19,106 bases of DNA, taken from positions 1 to 19,106 of the forward strand of contig JAFAPL010000413.1 of NCBI GenBank assembly GCA_019247135.1, written 5' to 3'. The stretch is from Chloroflexota bacterium (lineage in GTDB: Bacteria > Chloroflexota > UBA6077 > CF-72). Below the pieces are notes generated by a model, which saw nothing but the letters and a program-made list of their open reading frames with translations, had not been told where the DNA came from and did not search any database. Position 1 is the stretch's first letter, and every line of letters starts with the position of its first letter. A program made the position numbers and the translations under genes. Below are positions 5,879 to 13,163 of the stretch, one piece after another.

Positions 5879-8404
5879 TCAGGCCCACCCGAGTTCCACT
5901 GCGGACGGTACGAGCTCGTGCAGCGGATCTCTTACCACTACGTCGCGAGCTTCTCCAGGCTCGAGGTCGAAATAGTTGTCGCTGAACTGCGTCGATTCGC
6001 TCGGATAGGTTAGATGTGCGAAGAACACGTACCGATCCACCGGCGCACGCAACGTGATGCGCAGCTCGTGAGTATCCGACGTATCGACGGTCATTTCAGG
6101 TGCGGCGGCTTGTCTGTTGAGGTCCTTGATCGCGGTGAAGAAGTGGCGGTTCGGCGCAAACGCGCCGCTGTTCGACCGCACCGTCACGTAACGGTCCGGC
6201 CCGCCGGCCAGTTCGCTGGGCATCCAGTGCGACACCGCTCGGCTGGCGCCTGCTGGCACGTTGACTTCGCGGTGCGATTCCCACTCGAGCTGGCCATCGA
6301 ACATTGCGAGGCGAACTGTCGCCGTGTCGCGTACGTCCCGGAGCGTGTCATTCGTGAGCCACAGCTCCAGTCCACCATCGGGCAACGCTTTGAAGGATGC
6401 CAGGACGGGCGCGTACACCCGCCGCAGGTAGTAGTAACCCGCCTTGCCGAAACCGTAGTAATCGAGGACACTCCAGCTCAGTACGGGCCAGCAGTCATCG
6501 AGCTGCCACACCAGGGTGCCCGAGCAGTGTGGCTTGCGTCGGCGGAAGTGCTCAATTCCGAACTTCAATCCCTCCGCCTGGGCGATCTGACTGAACGCGA
6601 TGTACTCCTCCAGGTTGCTGGGCAGCCCTGTCGTTCCCAGCATCAGGTCGTCGCCCTTGTTCTTGGGATTGTCCTTGTTGTGCCAATCCATTGCCGGACT
6701 GTGATGGTAGAGTTGATCCTCCGGAATTGCCCGGCGAAGCGTCTCCAGTACGGGGGCCGCGTGCATGCCGAACTCCGAGATGAAACGGCCCATATCCTCG
6801 GCATAACGAACAAACGAGACATTCTCAGGCGTTGCTTCGCGTCGGGGACGCTCGCCAAACCGCCTGGGGAAATTGCCGTGCCAGACTTCCCAGTTGTGGA
6901 CGTTGCCCTCCTCCCGGCTGTTGTGGTCGTTGCCGCCGTACGGGCTGCCCGGCCAATACGGAGTTCTGCCATCCAGGTCGGCTACCGCGGCCGGTAGAAC
7001 CTGGTCGTAGTACAGCGCGCCATATGGTGGCGGGTGCGATTGATCCCAGTACTGGCGATCGTGCAGCCATTGATTCTCGTTGTTGCCGCACCACAGCGCC
7101 AGGGACGGGTGACTGCGCAAGCGGCGTACCTGATGCCGCGCCTCGGCATCCACCTCGGCGATGAAGTCTGGATCGTCCTCCGGATACATGGCACACGCGA
7201 ACATGAAGTCCTGCCACACGAGTACTCCCAGGCGGTCGCACTCGTTGTAGAAGTGATCGTGTTCGTAAATTCCGCCGCCCCATATACGGAGCATGGTCAT
7301 ATTCGCCGCTTGAACACGCTCCAGCAGAGCCGTATAGCGCAGCGGCTCCACGGCACCGACGAACGAGTCACACGGGATCCAGTCGGCGCCTTTCGCGAAA
7401 ATCGGGACGCCATTCAGAACGAAGCGAAAATACCGCGTCCCGCGCTCAGCCGGGTCCGGCGACTGGTCGAGCACGAGCGTTCGGATGCCGACTCGACGTT
7501 GATCGGTGTCGAGTGGCAGACCGTCGTCCAGCAACGTGACGGTGAGATCGTACAAAGCCGGCTGGCCGAGCTCGTGGGTCCACCAGAGCGCCGGCCGGTC
7601 CAGGGTCAGGTAGGCGGTGTCATCCAGCTCCGGGGTGTCGCCATCGAAGGTCAGATCCGTCTCGAAGACGTCCGCCCCTCGGCTGAGACGGACATGTGCG
7701 GCGAGCGGGCCGTGTCCTGCAAACCGCTCCGCTTCCACGCGAACCGCGACCACCGCGCGTCCGCCTAAACGACTGATCTCGAGCGTTGAGAAGTGGACCC
7801 CGCGCAGCGCAGCTCGCCGCTCGCGGCTCAGCTCGACCGGTCGCCAGATTCCGATGGTCGGCAGCCGCGGACCCCAATCCCAGCCGAACCCGAACTGGGC
7901 CTTGCGCATGGCGGTGCGCTCCGGATTCCGACCCCATGCGCTCAGCGTCTTCCCGGCAATACGTCGCGGAGGTGGGTCGAATCGGATAGCCAGCACATTC
8001 GCTTCGTGTTGCCGGAGTTTCTCAGTGACACCGACGATCGCAGGCCGAAACATGTTGTGGTGCTCGATAAGTTGGTCGCCGTTGAGGAAGACCGTGGCAA
8101 AGGTATCCAGCCCTTCGAACACGAGCTGGAGCCGTTCGTCGTCGGCGAGCGATTCCGCCGGCGCATCGAAGGTCAGCCTGTACCACCACTCGCGCTCCTC
8201 CATCCACGCGCAGGCCGTTTCGTTGTGATCGAAGAACGGGTCCGGGATACGCTTGGCGGCAATCAACACGCGGTGCACGTCGCCCGGCACCGGAATGGGC
8301 AGCCAGTCGGCATCCATGTAGTGCGGTTGGTGGGCGCCAGCCGCGAGGCCTTCGCCGGGCGCAAAATCCTGGACCTTCCAGCCGTCCGAGAGCGCGTGCA
8401 TCAT
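5879..8404 (-). CDS. Beta-mannosidase, glycoside hydrolase family 2
   Basis: An 841-residue retaining exo-glycosidase expected to remove terminal beta-mannose from manno-oligosaccharides. The GH2 order is visible: an N-terminal sugar-binding jelly roll (about 1-195, including the WWYRLTFDAP and QFGFGWDWGPRLPTIGIWRP signatures), an Ig-like domain (about 196-300), and a TIM barrel from about 310 with GADWIPCDSF and MLRIWGGGIYE. The acid/base Glu443 sits in WCGNNENQW and the probable nucleophile Glu544 in FISEFGMHA. The 101-residue gap between them is usual for the family. The length is normal. No signal peptide is seen, so it probably acts in the cytoplasm on imported oligosaccharides. There is no clear ribosome binding site; the start ATG lies six bases after the stop of the Gfo/Idh remnant, so the pair was probably an operon. 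Specificity for mannose is family inference; other GH2 beta-glycosidase activities are possible. Confidence 0.9.
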   Translation of the reverse strand: MMHALSDGWKVQDFAPGEGLAAGAHQPHYMDADWLPIPVPGDVHRVLIAAKRIPDPFFDHNETACAWMEEREWWYRLTFDAPAESLADDERLQLVFEGLDTFATVFLNGDQLIEHHNMFRPAIVGVTEKLRQHEANVLAIRFDPPPRRIAGKTLSAWGRNPERTAMRKAQFGFGWDWGPRLPTIGIWRPVELSRERRAALRGVHFSTLEISRLGGRAVVAVRVEAERFAGHGPLAAHVRLSRGADVFETDLTFDGDTPELDDTAYLTLDRPALWWTHELGQPALYDLTVTLLDDGLPLDTDQRRVGIRTLVLDQSPDPAERGTRYFRFVLNGVPIFAKGADWIPCDSFVGAVEPLRYTALLERVQAANMTMLRIWGGGIYEHDHFYNECDRLGVLVWQDFMFACAMYPEDDPDFIAEVDAEARHQVRRLRSHPSLALWCGNNENQWLHDRQYWDQSHPPPYGALYYDQVLPAAVADLDGRTPYWPGSPYGGNDHNSREEGNVHNWEVWHGNFPRRFGERPRREATPENVSFVRYAEDMGRFISEFGMHAAPVLETLRRAIPEDQLYHHSPAMDWHNKDNPKNKGDDLMLGTTGLPSNLEEYIAFSQIAQAEGLKFGIEHFRRRKPHCSGTLVWQLDDCWPVLSWSVLDYYGFGKAGYYYLRRVYAPVLASFKALPDGGLELWLTNDTLRDVRDTATVRLAMFDGQLEWESHREVNVPAGASRAVSHWMPSELAGGPDRYVTVRSNSGAFAPNRHFFTAIKDLNRQAAAPEMTVDTSDTHELRITLRAPVDRYVFFAHLTYPSESTQFSDNYFDLEPGEARDVVVRDPLHELVPSAVELGWA

Positions 8405-8410
8405 CGCGGG

Positions 8411-8662
8411 CTACTCACGCGTGCGGTCGCACTGGAGTTCAAAGCACCATCTTCGGCGTACACGGACTCGGTATGCGGATTCCGGAGCAGGTGCAGAAGT
8501 ATGCGACGCGTTGCACATCGCCGCTGGGATTCGCGCACGAGAGTCGTCGAGTTCAACCGTAGCCACGAGTCGAACGCCCGGAATCTGTGTAAGCGCGCAG
8601 GTGTGGCAGTTCGATGTACCGCCGCCGCCAGCTACGACCACGCAGAAATGCCGATCAGTCAT
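8411..8662 (-). pseudogene. Gfo/Idh/MocA oxidoreductase remnant (Rossmann N-terminus only)
   Basis: ATG 8662 (or ATG 8668) opens an 83-codon frame that begins with a dinucleotide-binding strand-turn-helix: HFCVVVAGGGGTSNCH, then ALTQIPGVRLVATVELDD and SRARIPAAMC. This matches the first beta-alpha-beta unit of Gfo/Idh/MocA sugar dehydrogenases (G-x-G-x-x-x-x-H, then the acidic end of strand 2). From about 8510 the similarity ends and the frame reaches TAG at 8411-8413, six bases before the mannosidase start. A normal member has 330-400 residues, so about 300 are missing. The remnant keeps its frame, its start and its operon position. It could still be translated but cannot be an enzyme. Such dehydrogenases often accompany glycosidases in sugar loci. 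Confidence 0.6.
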
Positions 8663-8732
8663 CTGCATGTCCTTGCCAGACCAGCGCCAGCACAGAGCCG
8701 GTGGCAGCGGCTGCGTGCGCTTACGCGCCGCG

Positions 8733-8762
8733 TTGACAGTCCACCCACATGGGCCATAGTAT
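8733..8762 (+). promoter_or_regulatory. Predicted sigma-70 promoter of the headless FCD regulator gene
   Basis: A consensus -35 box TTGACA (8733-8738) is followed by an 18-base spacer and TAGTAT (8757-8762), four of six matches to the -10 consensus. Transcription would begin near 8769, just before the palindrome at 8773. On the minus strand the same bases read TACTAT, so the -10 region could also serve the divergent Gfo/Idh-mannosidase transcript, although no good minus-strand -35 is visible. Confidence 0.5.
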
Positions 8763-8772
8763 CGGACACGGC

Positions 8773-8799
8773 CGACAGTCATCTGTCGACAGTTGACAG
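8773..8799. promoter_or_regulatory. Palindromic operator candidate with repeated GACAG half-sites
   Basis: CGACAG-TCAT-CTGTCG (8773-8788) is a perfect inverted repeat. It overlaps a second perfect palindrome, CTGTCGACAG (8783-8792), and a further GACAG follows at 8795-8799. The cluster lies directly after the predicted start point of transcription and before the ribosome binding site AGGAG (8798-8802), a typical repressor position. The protein that binds is not known. Confidence 0.5.
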
Positions 8800-8805
8800 G
8801 AGCCA

Positions 8806-9384
8806 ATGCTGACGGACGCCCTGGCGGCGGAGGCGGTGTTCGCGCCCCCGGCGCACCAGACCCTGTTCTCGGTCCCGCGCCGCGGCACGATTGTCGTCAG
8901 TCTCTCCGCGGCCGATGTCGAAGAGGTCTACACGCTGCGCGCCGACCTTGAAAGCCGGGCCATTCGGCGTGCCACGGATCGTCTATCAGATGCCGACCTG
9001 GCCGACCTGGAGCGCCTCCTCGACGTGATGCGCGCGGCCAGCCGCGCGGAAAACCTCACTGCGCTGTTGGACGCGGACATCGCCTTCCATCGAAAGATCG
9101 TCAAGGCAGCAGGCTGGCCGCAACTCCACCGGATTTGGGAGAGTCTCCACCCGCGCACCCTCACGCTCTACACGATCGAGACGCTCGTCAAATGGTCGCC
9201 TGAGATGCACGCCGAGCGTCACCGACCAGTGCTCGATGCCTTGCGTGCGCACGACATCGACACGGCGGCGGCTGCGATTCGCCGGCACATTCTCGAGGTT
9301 GGGTCAGAAATAATCCGGCTGGGACAGGGCACCGGTGAAAGCTCGGGGATAACTCAAGCGGTTCTGGCGTGGGGGCCCGATTAG
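8806..9384 (+). pseudogene. GntR-family FCD regulator lacking its DNA-binding domain
   Basis: A 192-residue frame whose residues 22-170 form the end of a GntR winged helix (SVPRRGTIVV) and a complete FCD ligand-binding domain. The FCD metal/ligand residues can be picked out as Asp91, His95, His139 and His161. Aligned by eye with the complete regulator in this window, about 69 N-terminal residues with the whole helix-turn-helix are missing, replaced by some 21 unrelated residues. No HTH is found in other frames upstream. A good promoter, a palindrome and AGGAG (three bases before ATG) precede it, so it may still be expressed. The ligand domain might dimerise with other FCD proteins, or it may be a dead gene. 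It overlaps the cyclase relic that follows. Confidence 0.75.
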
Positions 9385-9617
9385 TCGATCTGAGCATGAG
9401 ACCTGGGAGGAATTTGCACAGCGCATTGGCGCCGCGAAATGTGGTGCCATTGAGTTACCGCGCAATTGATCGTGGACCACGACTACTCGCATTTGGAGAA
9501 CCTGACGAAGCTCGACCAGATCGGCCGCCCGCGCGGCTTCAAGAGCGTATCCTTGCTAATCAAATGGGTTGCCATTACCGCGGCCCAGAGCGTGCGGGGG
9601 CCAGCGTCGAGGACTAG
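9369..9617 (+). pseudogene. Cyclase-family (kynurenine formamidase-like, PF04199) relic
   Basis: GTG 9369 overlaps the end of the FCD gene and begins ARLVDLSM, the usual opening of cyclase-family metal hydrolases. A second frame (9392-9466) reads HETWEEFAQRIGAAKCGAIE. A third (about 9484-9590) reads YSHLENLTKLDQIGRPRGFK and IKWVAITAAQ, which resembles the C-terminal N-L-T-N-L-D-x-(L/I)...G...P-I-K-x-x-G-x-x-A-P-V-R region. The first frame then supplies RAGASVED and the stop TAG 9615-9617, like the usual R-A-V-A-x-V-E-D end. The metal-binding H-x-G-T-H-x-D core is absent. At 83 codons versus more than 200, this looks like a collapsed gene with several frameshifts. The opening and C-terminal parts are moderately convincing; the middle segment is not identified. 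Confidence 0.45.
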
Positions 9618-9645
9618 CGCCGATCTATCTCTGTGAGGTGCGCGC

Positions 9646-11196
9646 ATGCAGTACACGCGTCGTCAGTTGGTCAAATCAGCGGCCTACCTGCTAGGCGCAT
9701 TCTCGTCGGCCGCACTACTCGAGGCCTGCAGTTCGCCGTCGCCGGCAGCCGCGCCCACCGTGGCGCCACCACCGGCGCAGCCCACCTCGGCGCCGGCGCC
9801 GACTGCTGCCTCGGCGGCGGCGACGACCGCGCCGGCACCTACGTCCGCGCCGGCGGCTGGCGCAATCACAGGCGTAACGCCAGCTGCAGAAGCCGCGGGG
9901 ATGGTTGCGCCCAAAGCGGCGCGTGGCGAGCTGACGCCAGGCACAATCGTGATCGCCATTTCGGGTGGTCCAGAAGCCGACGCGCACACACGCCTGGCTT
10001 CAAAGTTCACCGAGTACACCAAAGGTAAAATCCAGGTCCGTGTCGAGGAGCTGCCGCGGGGCACGCCAGGTACGGCCAAAGCGCTGACCACGCTGCAGGG
10101 ACAATCTGATGCCTGGGACGTCTTGAGCGTCACTAGCGACAACTTCGAGACGTGGGGCGAGGCCGGCTTCATGGCTCCGCTCAAGACCTTCATCGGCAAT
10201 CCGGACCTGTTCAACGCCCAGGCCTACAACCTGGACGACTTTCCCAAGGCGCTACTGGATATTCCGAACGTCAAAGGCGAGCAGATCGGCTTCCCACAGG
10301 AAGCCAGCACACTCATGTTCTTTTACCGCAAGGACCTGCTCAAGAAGTACGGCATCCAGGAGCCAGGCCCGAAAGGGTATTCGTGGGACGAGCTGCTGAA
10401 CAACGCGCTGGCACTCAAGCCGAAGCTCGCGGCCGACGGTCAGACCGATATGTTCCCGCTCGTGTTTGGTGTCAAGCCAACCGGCCACGCCAGCATTCAG
10501 ACCCAGAATGTCATCTGGTCATACGGTCAGGAGATCTTCGACGAAAAATGGAATCCGCAGCTCACGTCCGACAAGGCGAACCAGGCGATGACCATGCTGA
10601 CGGACTTTCTGTTCAAGCACCAGGTCGTCAGCGAAGGCATCACCGGGTACGAGTACCCCGAAGTCTTGACAGCGCTGCAGGAGAACAAGGCCGTCATGGC
10701 GCTGCAGTGGAATGCGGCGGCGCCAACAGTACTGGATGCCTCGAAGTCTCCGGCCTGGGGACCTGACAATACGGCCTTCAGTGTGTATCCATACGGGCCT
10801 GGCGGGCCCGACCAGAAGCGCATCCGTGAAAGCGTTTGGGCCGTATGCGTCTCGAGCTTTTCCAAGCAGCAAGAGGCGGCCTTCTCCTACCTGGCGTGGT
10901 TCACCAGCAAGGACGTGGCACGCGACTATGTGCTCAATGGTGGTGGTTCCTCTGGCCGTTCGTCGCTGCTGACGGATCCGGACATCGTGGCGAAGAATCC
11001 GCAGTATCCGGCTGTGTTGAATGGTTTCAACGTCCTGCACCTGGTGCCGCGTATACCCGAGTGGTCGTACATCTCCGGTTCGATTCTCGACCCGGACATG
11101 AGTGCGATCTGGAGCAAGCAGGTGAGCGTCGCGGATGGCCTCAAGAAGGCAAACGACGAAATCGTCAATTACCTGAAAGATCAGGGCGTACTGTAG
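9646..11196 (+). CDS. Carbohydrate ABC importer, solute-binding lipoprotein (family 1)
   Basis: A 516-residue extracellular sugar-binding protein. The N-terminus has a Tat-like twin arginine (TRRQLVK, Arg5-Arg6), a hydrophobic segment, and the lipobox LLEAC with Cys28 as the lipid anchor. A Pro/Ala/Thr-rich linker (about residues 29-90) separates it from the binding domain. The fold is recognised by GTIVIAISGGPEADAHTRLA, KFTEYTKGKIQVRVEELP, EASTLMFFYRKDLLKKYGI and the C-terminal VWAVCVSSFSKQQEAAFSYL. GAGGTG lies five bases before ATG 9646. Two permease genes follow closely. The ligand cannot be read, but the divergent beta-mannosidase suggests a mannose-containing oligosaccharide. The anchoring and linker style match Chloroflexota lipoproteins. 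Confidence 0.9.
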   Translation: MQYTRRQLVKSAAYLLGAFSSAALLEACSSPSPAAAPTVAPPPAQPTSAPAPTAASAAATTAPAPTSAPAAGAITGVTPAAEAAGMVAPKAARGELTPGTIVIAISGGPEADAHTRLASKFTEYTKGKIQVRVEELPRGTPGTAKALTTLQGQSDAWDVLSVTSDNFETWGEAGFMAPLKTFIGNPDLFNAQAYNLDDFPKALLDIPNVKGEQIGFPQEASTLMFFYRKDLLKKYGIQEPGPKGYSWDELLNNALALKPKLAADGQTDMFPLVFGVKPTGHASIQTQNVIWSYGQEIFDEKWNPQLTSDKANQAMTMLTDFLFKHQVVSEGITGYEYPEVLTALQENKAVMALQWNAAAPTVLDASKSPAWGPDNTAFSVYPYGPGGPDQKRIRESVWAVCVSSFSKQQEAAFSYLAWFTSKDVARDYVLNGGGSSGRSSLLTDPDIVAKNPQYPAVLNGFNVLHLVPRIPEWSYISGSILDPDMSAIWSKQVSVADGLKKANDEIVNYLKDQGVL

Positions 11197-11208
11197 CCGG
11201 AGTCCACT

Positions 11209-12153
11209 ATGCAGGCGTACCAGCCAGCCCGGTCGTCGACGATCGCACGACCGGGCTGGCAGAGGCAGGTCCAACACTGGCTCGGCGCCGACCGGACCTT
11301 GAGCTGGCTCCTGCTGGCGCCGGCGCTCATCGTCATCTTCGGCGTGTTTGTGTATCCGCTCATCTACAGCTTGTGGATGAGTTTTCAGGCGTACAACATC
11401 GTTACGCCACCGCGTTTCATCGGGACACGCAATTATGAGCGCATCCTGACGGACGAAACGTTCTGGCATTCCGCTCTGGTAACCATCCAGTTCGCCATTC
11501 CGACGTTCGTCATCGAGGTGACTCTCGGATTTGGCATGGCGCTTTTGTTGGAGCAGCACACGCGCGGGCGTGGAGTGATGCGCTCCATCATTTTGCTGCC
11601 GCTGCTGCTCACACCGGTGGTCGAGGCGCTCAACTGGCGGGTCATGCTGAACTATGACTTCGGCGTGGTCAACTGGCTCATCGGCCTGGTTGGGATTCCC
11701 AAGGTGAACTGGGTCAACGATGCGGTACTGGCTATGCCAGCCCTGGTCGTGCTGGAGGTCTGGCGTGTGGTGGGATTCGAGGTACTTGTGTTCTCGGCTG
11801 GTCTGGCGGCACTGCCACATGAGCCATTCGAGTCGGCCGAAATCGACGGTGCCAGCAGCTGGCAACAACTCATTTACCTCACCCTACCCATGCTGATGCC
11901 ACTGTTTGTGGTGGTCGCGCTATTTCGTTCGTACGAGCTGCTGCGCGTATTCGACATCGTGTATGGACTGACTGGCGGGGGCCCCGGCCGAGCAACGGAA
12001 ACACTCAGCTTCCACATTTTCAACACCATGATCTCCGGCTTTCAGGTGGGGTATGCCTCCGCGGCGGCATACGTCCTGTTCGCGATGAGCCTGGTGCTCG
12101 TGCTGGTGATCATCAAGGTCCTCGGCCTGGGCGGACTCGAGACAAGCGAGTAG
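11209..12153 (+). CDS. Carbohydrate ABC importer permease, MalF/UgpA type
   Basis: A 314-residue inner-membrane permease with about six transmembrane helices. The first is at about residues 31-52 (LSWLLLAPALIVIFGVFVYP), as in MalF/UgpA-type subunits. The cytoplasmic EAA loop that docks on the ATPase is seen at about 211-230: EIDGASSWQQLIYLTLPMLM (variant of E-A-A-x-x-D-G-A...LP). The late GLTGGGPGRATETLSFHIF segment is also typical. It starts 12 bases after the binding-protein stop. It pairs with the next gene to form the channel. No ATPase gene is nearby, as is common for importers served by a shared MsmK/UgpC-like ATPase. Confidence 0.92.
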   Translation: MQAYQPARSSTIARPGWQRQVQHWLGADRTLSWLLLAPALIVIFGVFVYPLIYSLWMSFQAYNIVTPPRFIGTRNYERILTDETFWHSALVTIQFAIPTFVIEVTLGFGMALLLEQHTRGRGVMRSIILLPLLLTPVVEALNWRVMLNYDFGVVNWLIGLVGIPKVNWVNDAVLAMPALVVLEVWRVVGFEVLVFSAGLAALPHEPFESAEIDGASSWQQLIYLTLPMLMPLFVVVALFRSYELLRVFDIVYGLTGGGPGRATETLSFHIFNTMISGFQVGYASAAAYVLFAMSLVLVLVIIKVLGLGGLETSE

Positions 12154-12163
12154 GAGGGACTGC

Positions 12164-13078
12164 ATGGCCATAAGCTTCAGGCGGACGCGGCGAGGCCGAC
12201 GAGGAGTGGATCCGGTGTACGTCTTCAGCTGGATGTGCCTGAGCGTGTGGATGATCTTCGCGATCTTCCCTGTTTTCTGGGGGTATTTGAACTCGTTCAA
12301 GCCACCGGAGCAGATCTTCGACCTTCCGCCGAAACTCATTTTTACGCCCACGCTGCACAACTACGCGGTGATATTCGGCCTGGAGGTGGGCGCCGAAGCT
12401 GAGGGGGTGACACAGACTCAGCAAGCGACCGGCGCCGTCAGTCAACTCCCGCGCTACTTCCTCAACTCCTTGATAATCAGCACGGGGACCATGGTGTTGT
12501 CCCTCTTGCTCGGCTGCCTGGCAGCGTATTCACTCGCGCGCTTCAACTTCCGAGCGAAACGCTACATGCTGCTCAGCGTTTTGTTCGTGCGCATGGTCCC
12601 GGCAGTGGTGCTGGTCATCCCGATCTACACCCTGTGGCGCGCGCTGGGTCTGCTGGATACACACCAGGGGCTCATTCTGGCGTACCTGTCATTCAACCTG
12701 CCCTTCGTGATCTGGATGATGCGCGGCTTTTTCGTCGACATCCCCGTTGAGATTGAAGAGGCGGCTCTGATCGACGGCTGCTCGCGCTTGAGCGCGCTGG
12801 TGAGGGTCATCTTGCCCCTCGCGGCGCCTGGGATGGCAGCTACTGCCATCTTCGCTTTACTGCTCGGCTGGAACGAGTTCCTGTTCGCCGTACTGCTGAC
12901 GGCGGATAAGGCCAAGACGCTGACACCGGCCATTCTCAACTACGTCACCGATCGCGCCGTCCTGTGGGGGAACCTGTACGCGGCAGCCTCGATTGTGTTG
13001 CTGCCGGTGCTGATCTTCTCGCTGGCGGTTCAGAAGCACCTCGCGCGTGGACTCACCGGTGGAGCCGTGAAGGGCTGA
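12164..13078 (+). CDS. Carbohydrate ABC importer permease, MalG/UgpE type
   Basis: The 304-residue partner permease. It shows the first helix (VWMIFAIFPVFWGYLNSFKP), the MalG-typical RYFLNSLIISTGTMVLSLL and AAYSLARFNFRAKRYML segments, an EAA loop at about 199-218 (EAALIDGCSRLSALVRVILP), and the C-terminal GWNEFLFAVLLTADKAKT. Residues 75-95 contain a short polar insertion (VGAEAEGVTQTQQATGAVSQ) before the second helix that looks longer than usual; I judge it a harmless periplasmic loop. AGGAGGG stands six bases before ATG 12164, ten bases after the previous stop. It is the last gene of the first importer operon. Confidence 0.92.
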   Translation: MAISFRRTRRGRRGVDPVYVFSWMCLSVWMIFAIFPVFWGYLNSFKPPEQIFDLPPKLIFTPTLHNYAVIFGLEVGAEAEGVTQTQQATGAVSQLPRYFLNSLIISTGTMVLSLLLGCLAAYSLARFNFRAKRYMLLSVLFVRMVPAVVLVIPIYTLWRALGLLDTHQGLILAYLSFNLPFVIWMMRGFFVDIPVEIEEAALIDGCSRLSALVRVILPLAAPGMAATAIFALLLGWNEFLFAVLLTADKAKTLTPAILNYVTDRAVLWGNLYAAASIVLLPVLIFSLAVQKHLARGLTGGAVKG

Positions 13079-13107
13079 GCGCCGACACTGTTCGAGCTCA
13101 CCGGCCG

Positions 13108-13136
13108 TTGACACACGCGCACGGCCGCCATACCGT
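13108..13136 (+). promoter_or_regulatory. Possible sigma-70 promoter of the second GntR gene
   Basis: TTGACA (13108-13113), a 17-base spacer and TACCGT (13131-13136) form a consensus -35 with a weak -10. The layout resembles the promoter at 8733-8762: CGTTGACA is shared and both end near CATA..GTATCG. It lies in the 85-base gap between the first importer operon and the regulator. Confidence 0.35.
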
Positions 13137-13142
13137 ATCGCC

Positions 13143-13160
13143 TTGTCGACCGGTATACAA
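13143..13160. promoter_or_regulatory. Operator candidate overlapping the GntR start region
   Basis: TTGTCGACCGGTATACAA has outer TTGT/ACAA arms and contains the palindromes GTCGAC and GTATAC. Inverted-repeat sites of this sort are common for FCD-type GntR proteins. It ends three bases before ATG 13164, where bound repressor would block transcription. It shares the word TGTCGAC with the palindrome at 8783-8792. Confidence 0.4.
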
Positions 13161-13163
13161 TCG

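Noticed and set aside
6014..6997. 327-codon plus-strand frame opposite the mannosidase
   Set aside because: The minus strand carries an unmistakable GH2 protein with both catalytic motifs; the plus frame is a high-GC shadow.
7793..8812. 339-codon plus-strand frame opposite the mannosidase start and the divergent region
   Set aside because: Its product shows no family pattern, and it overlaps the GH2 N-terminus, the Gfo/Idh remnant and the promoter.
10519..11868. 449-codon minus-strand frame across the binding protein and permease
   Set aside because: Long but rich in His, Arg and Gln, without motifs, and crossing two well-supported plus-strand genes.
13156..13161. TACAAT as a -10 box of the second GntR gene
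   Set aside because: Transcription would start after ATG 13164 and no -35 box is correctly spaced; it fits better as part of the operator candidate.
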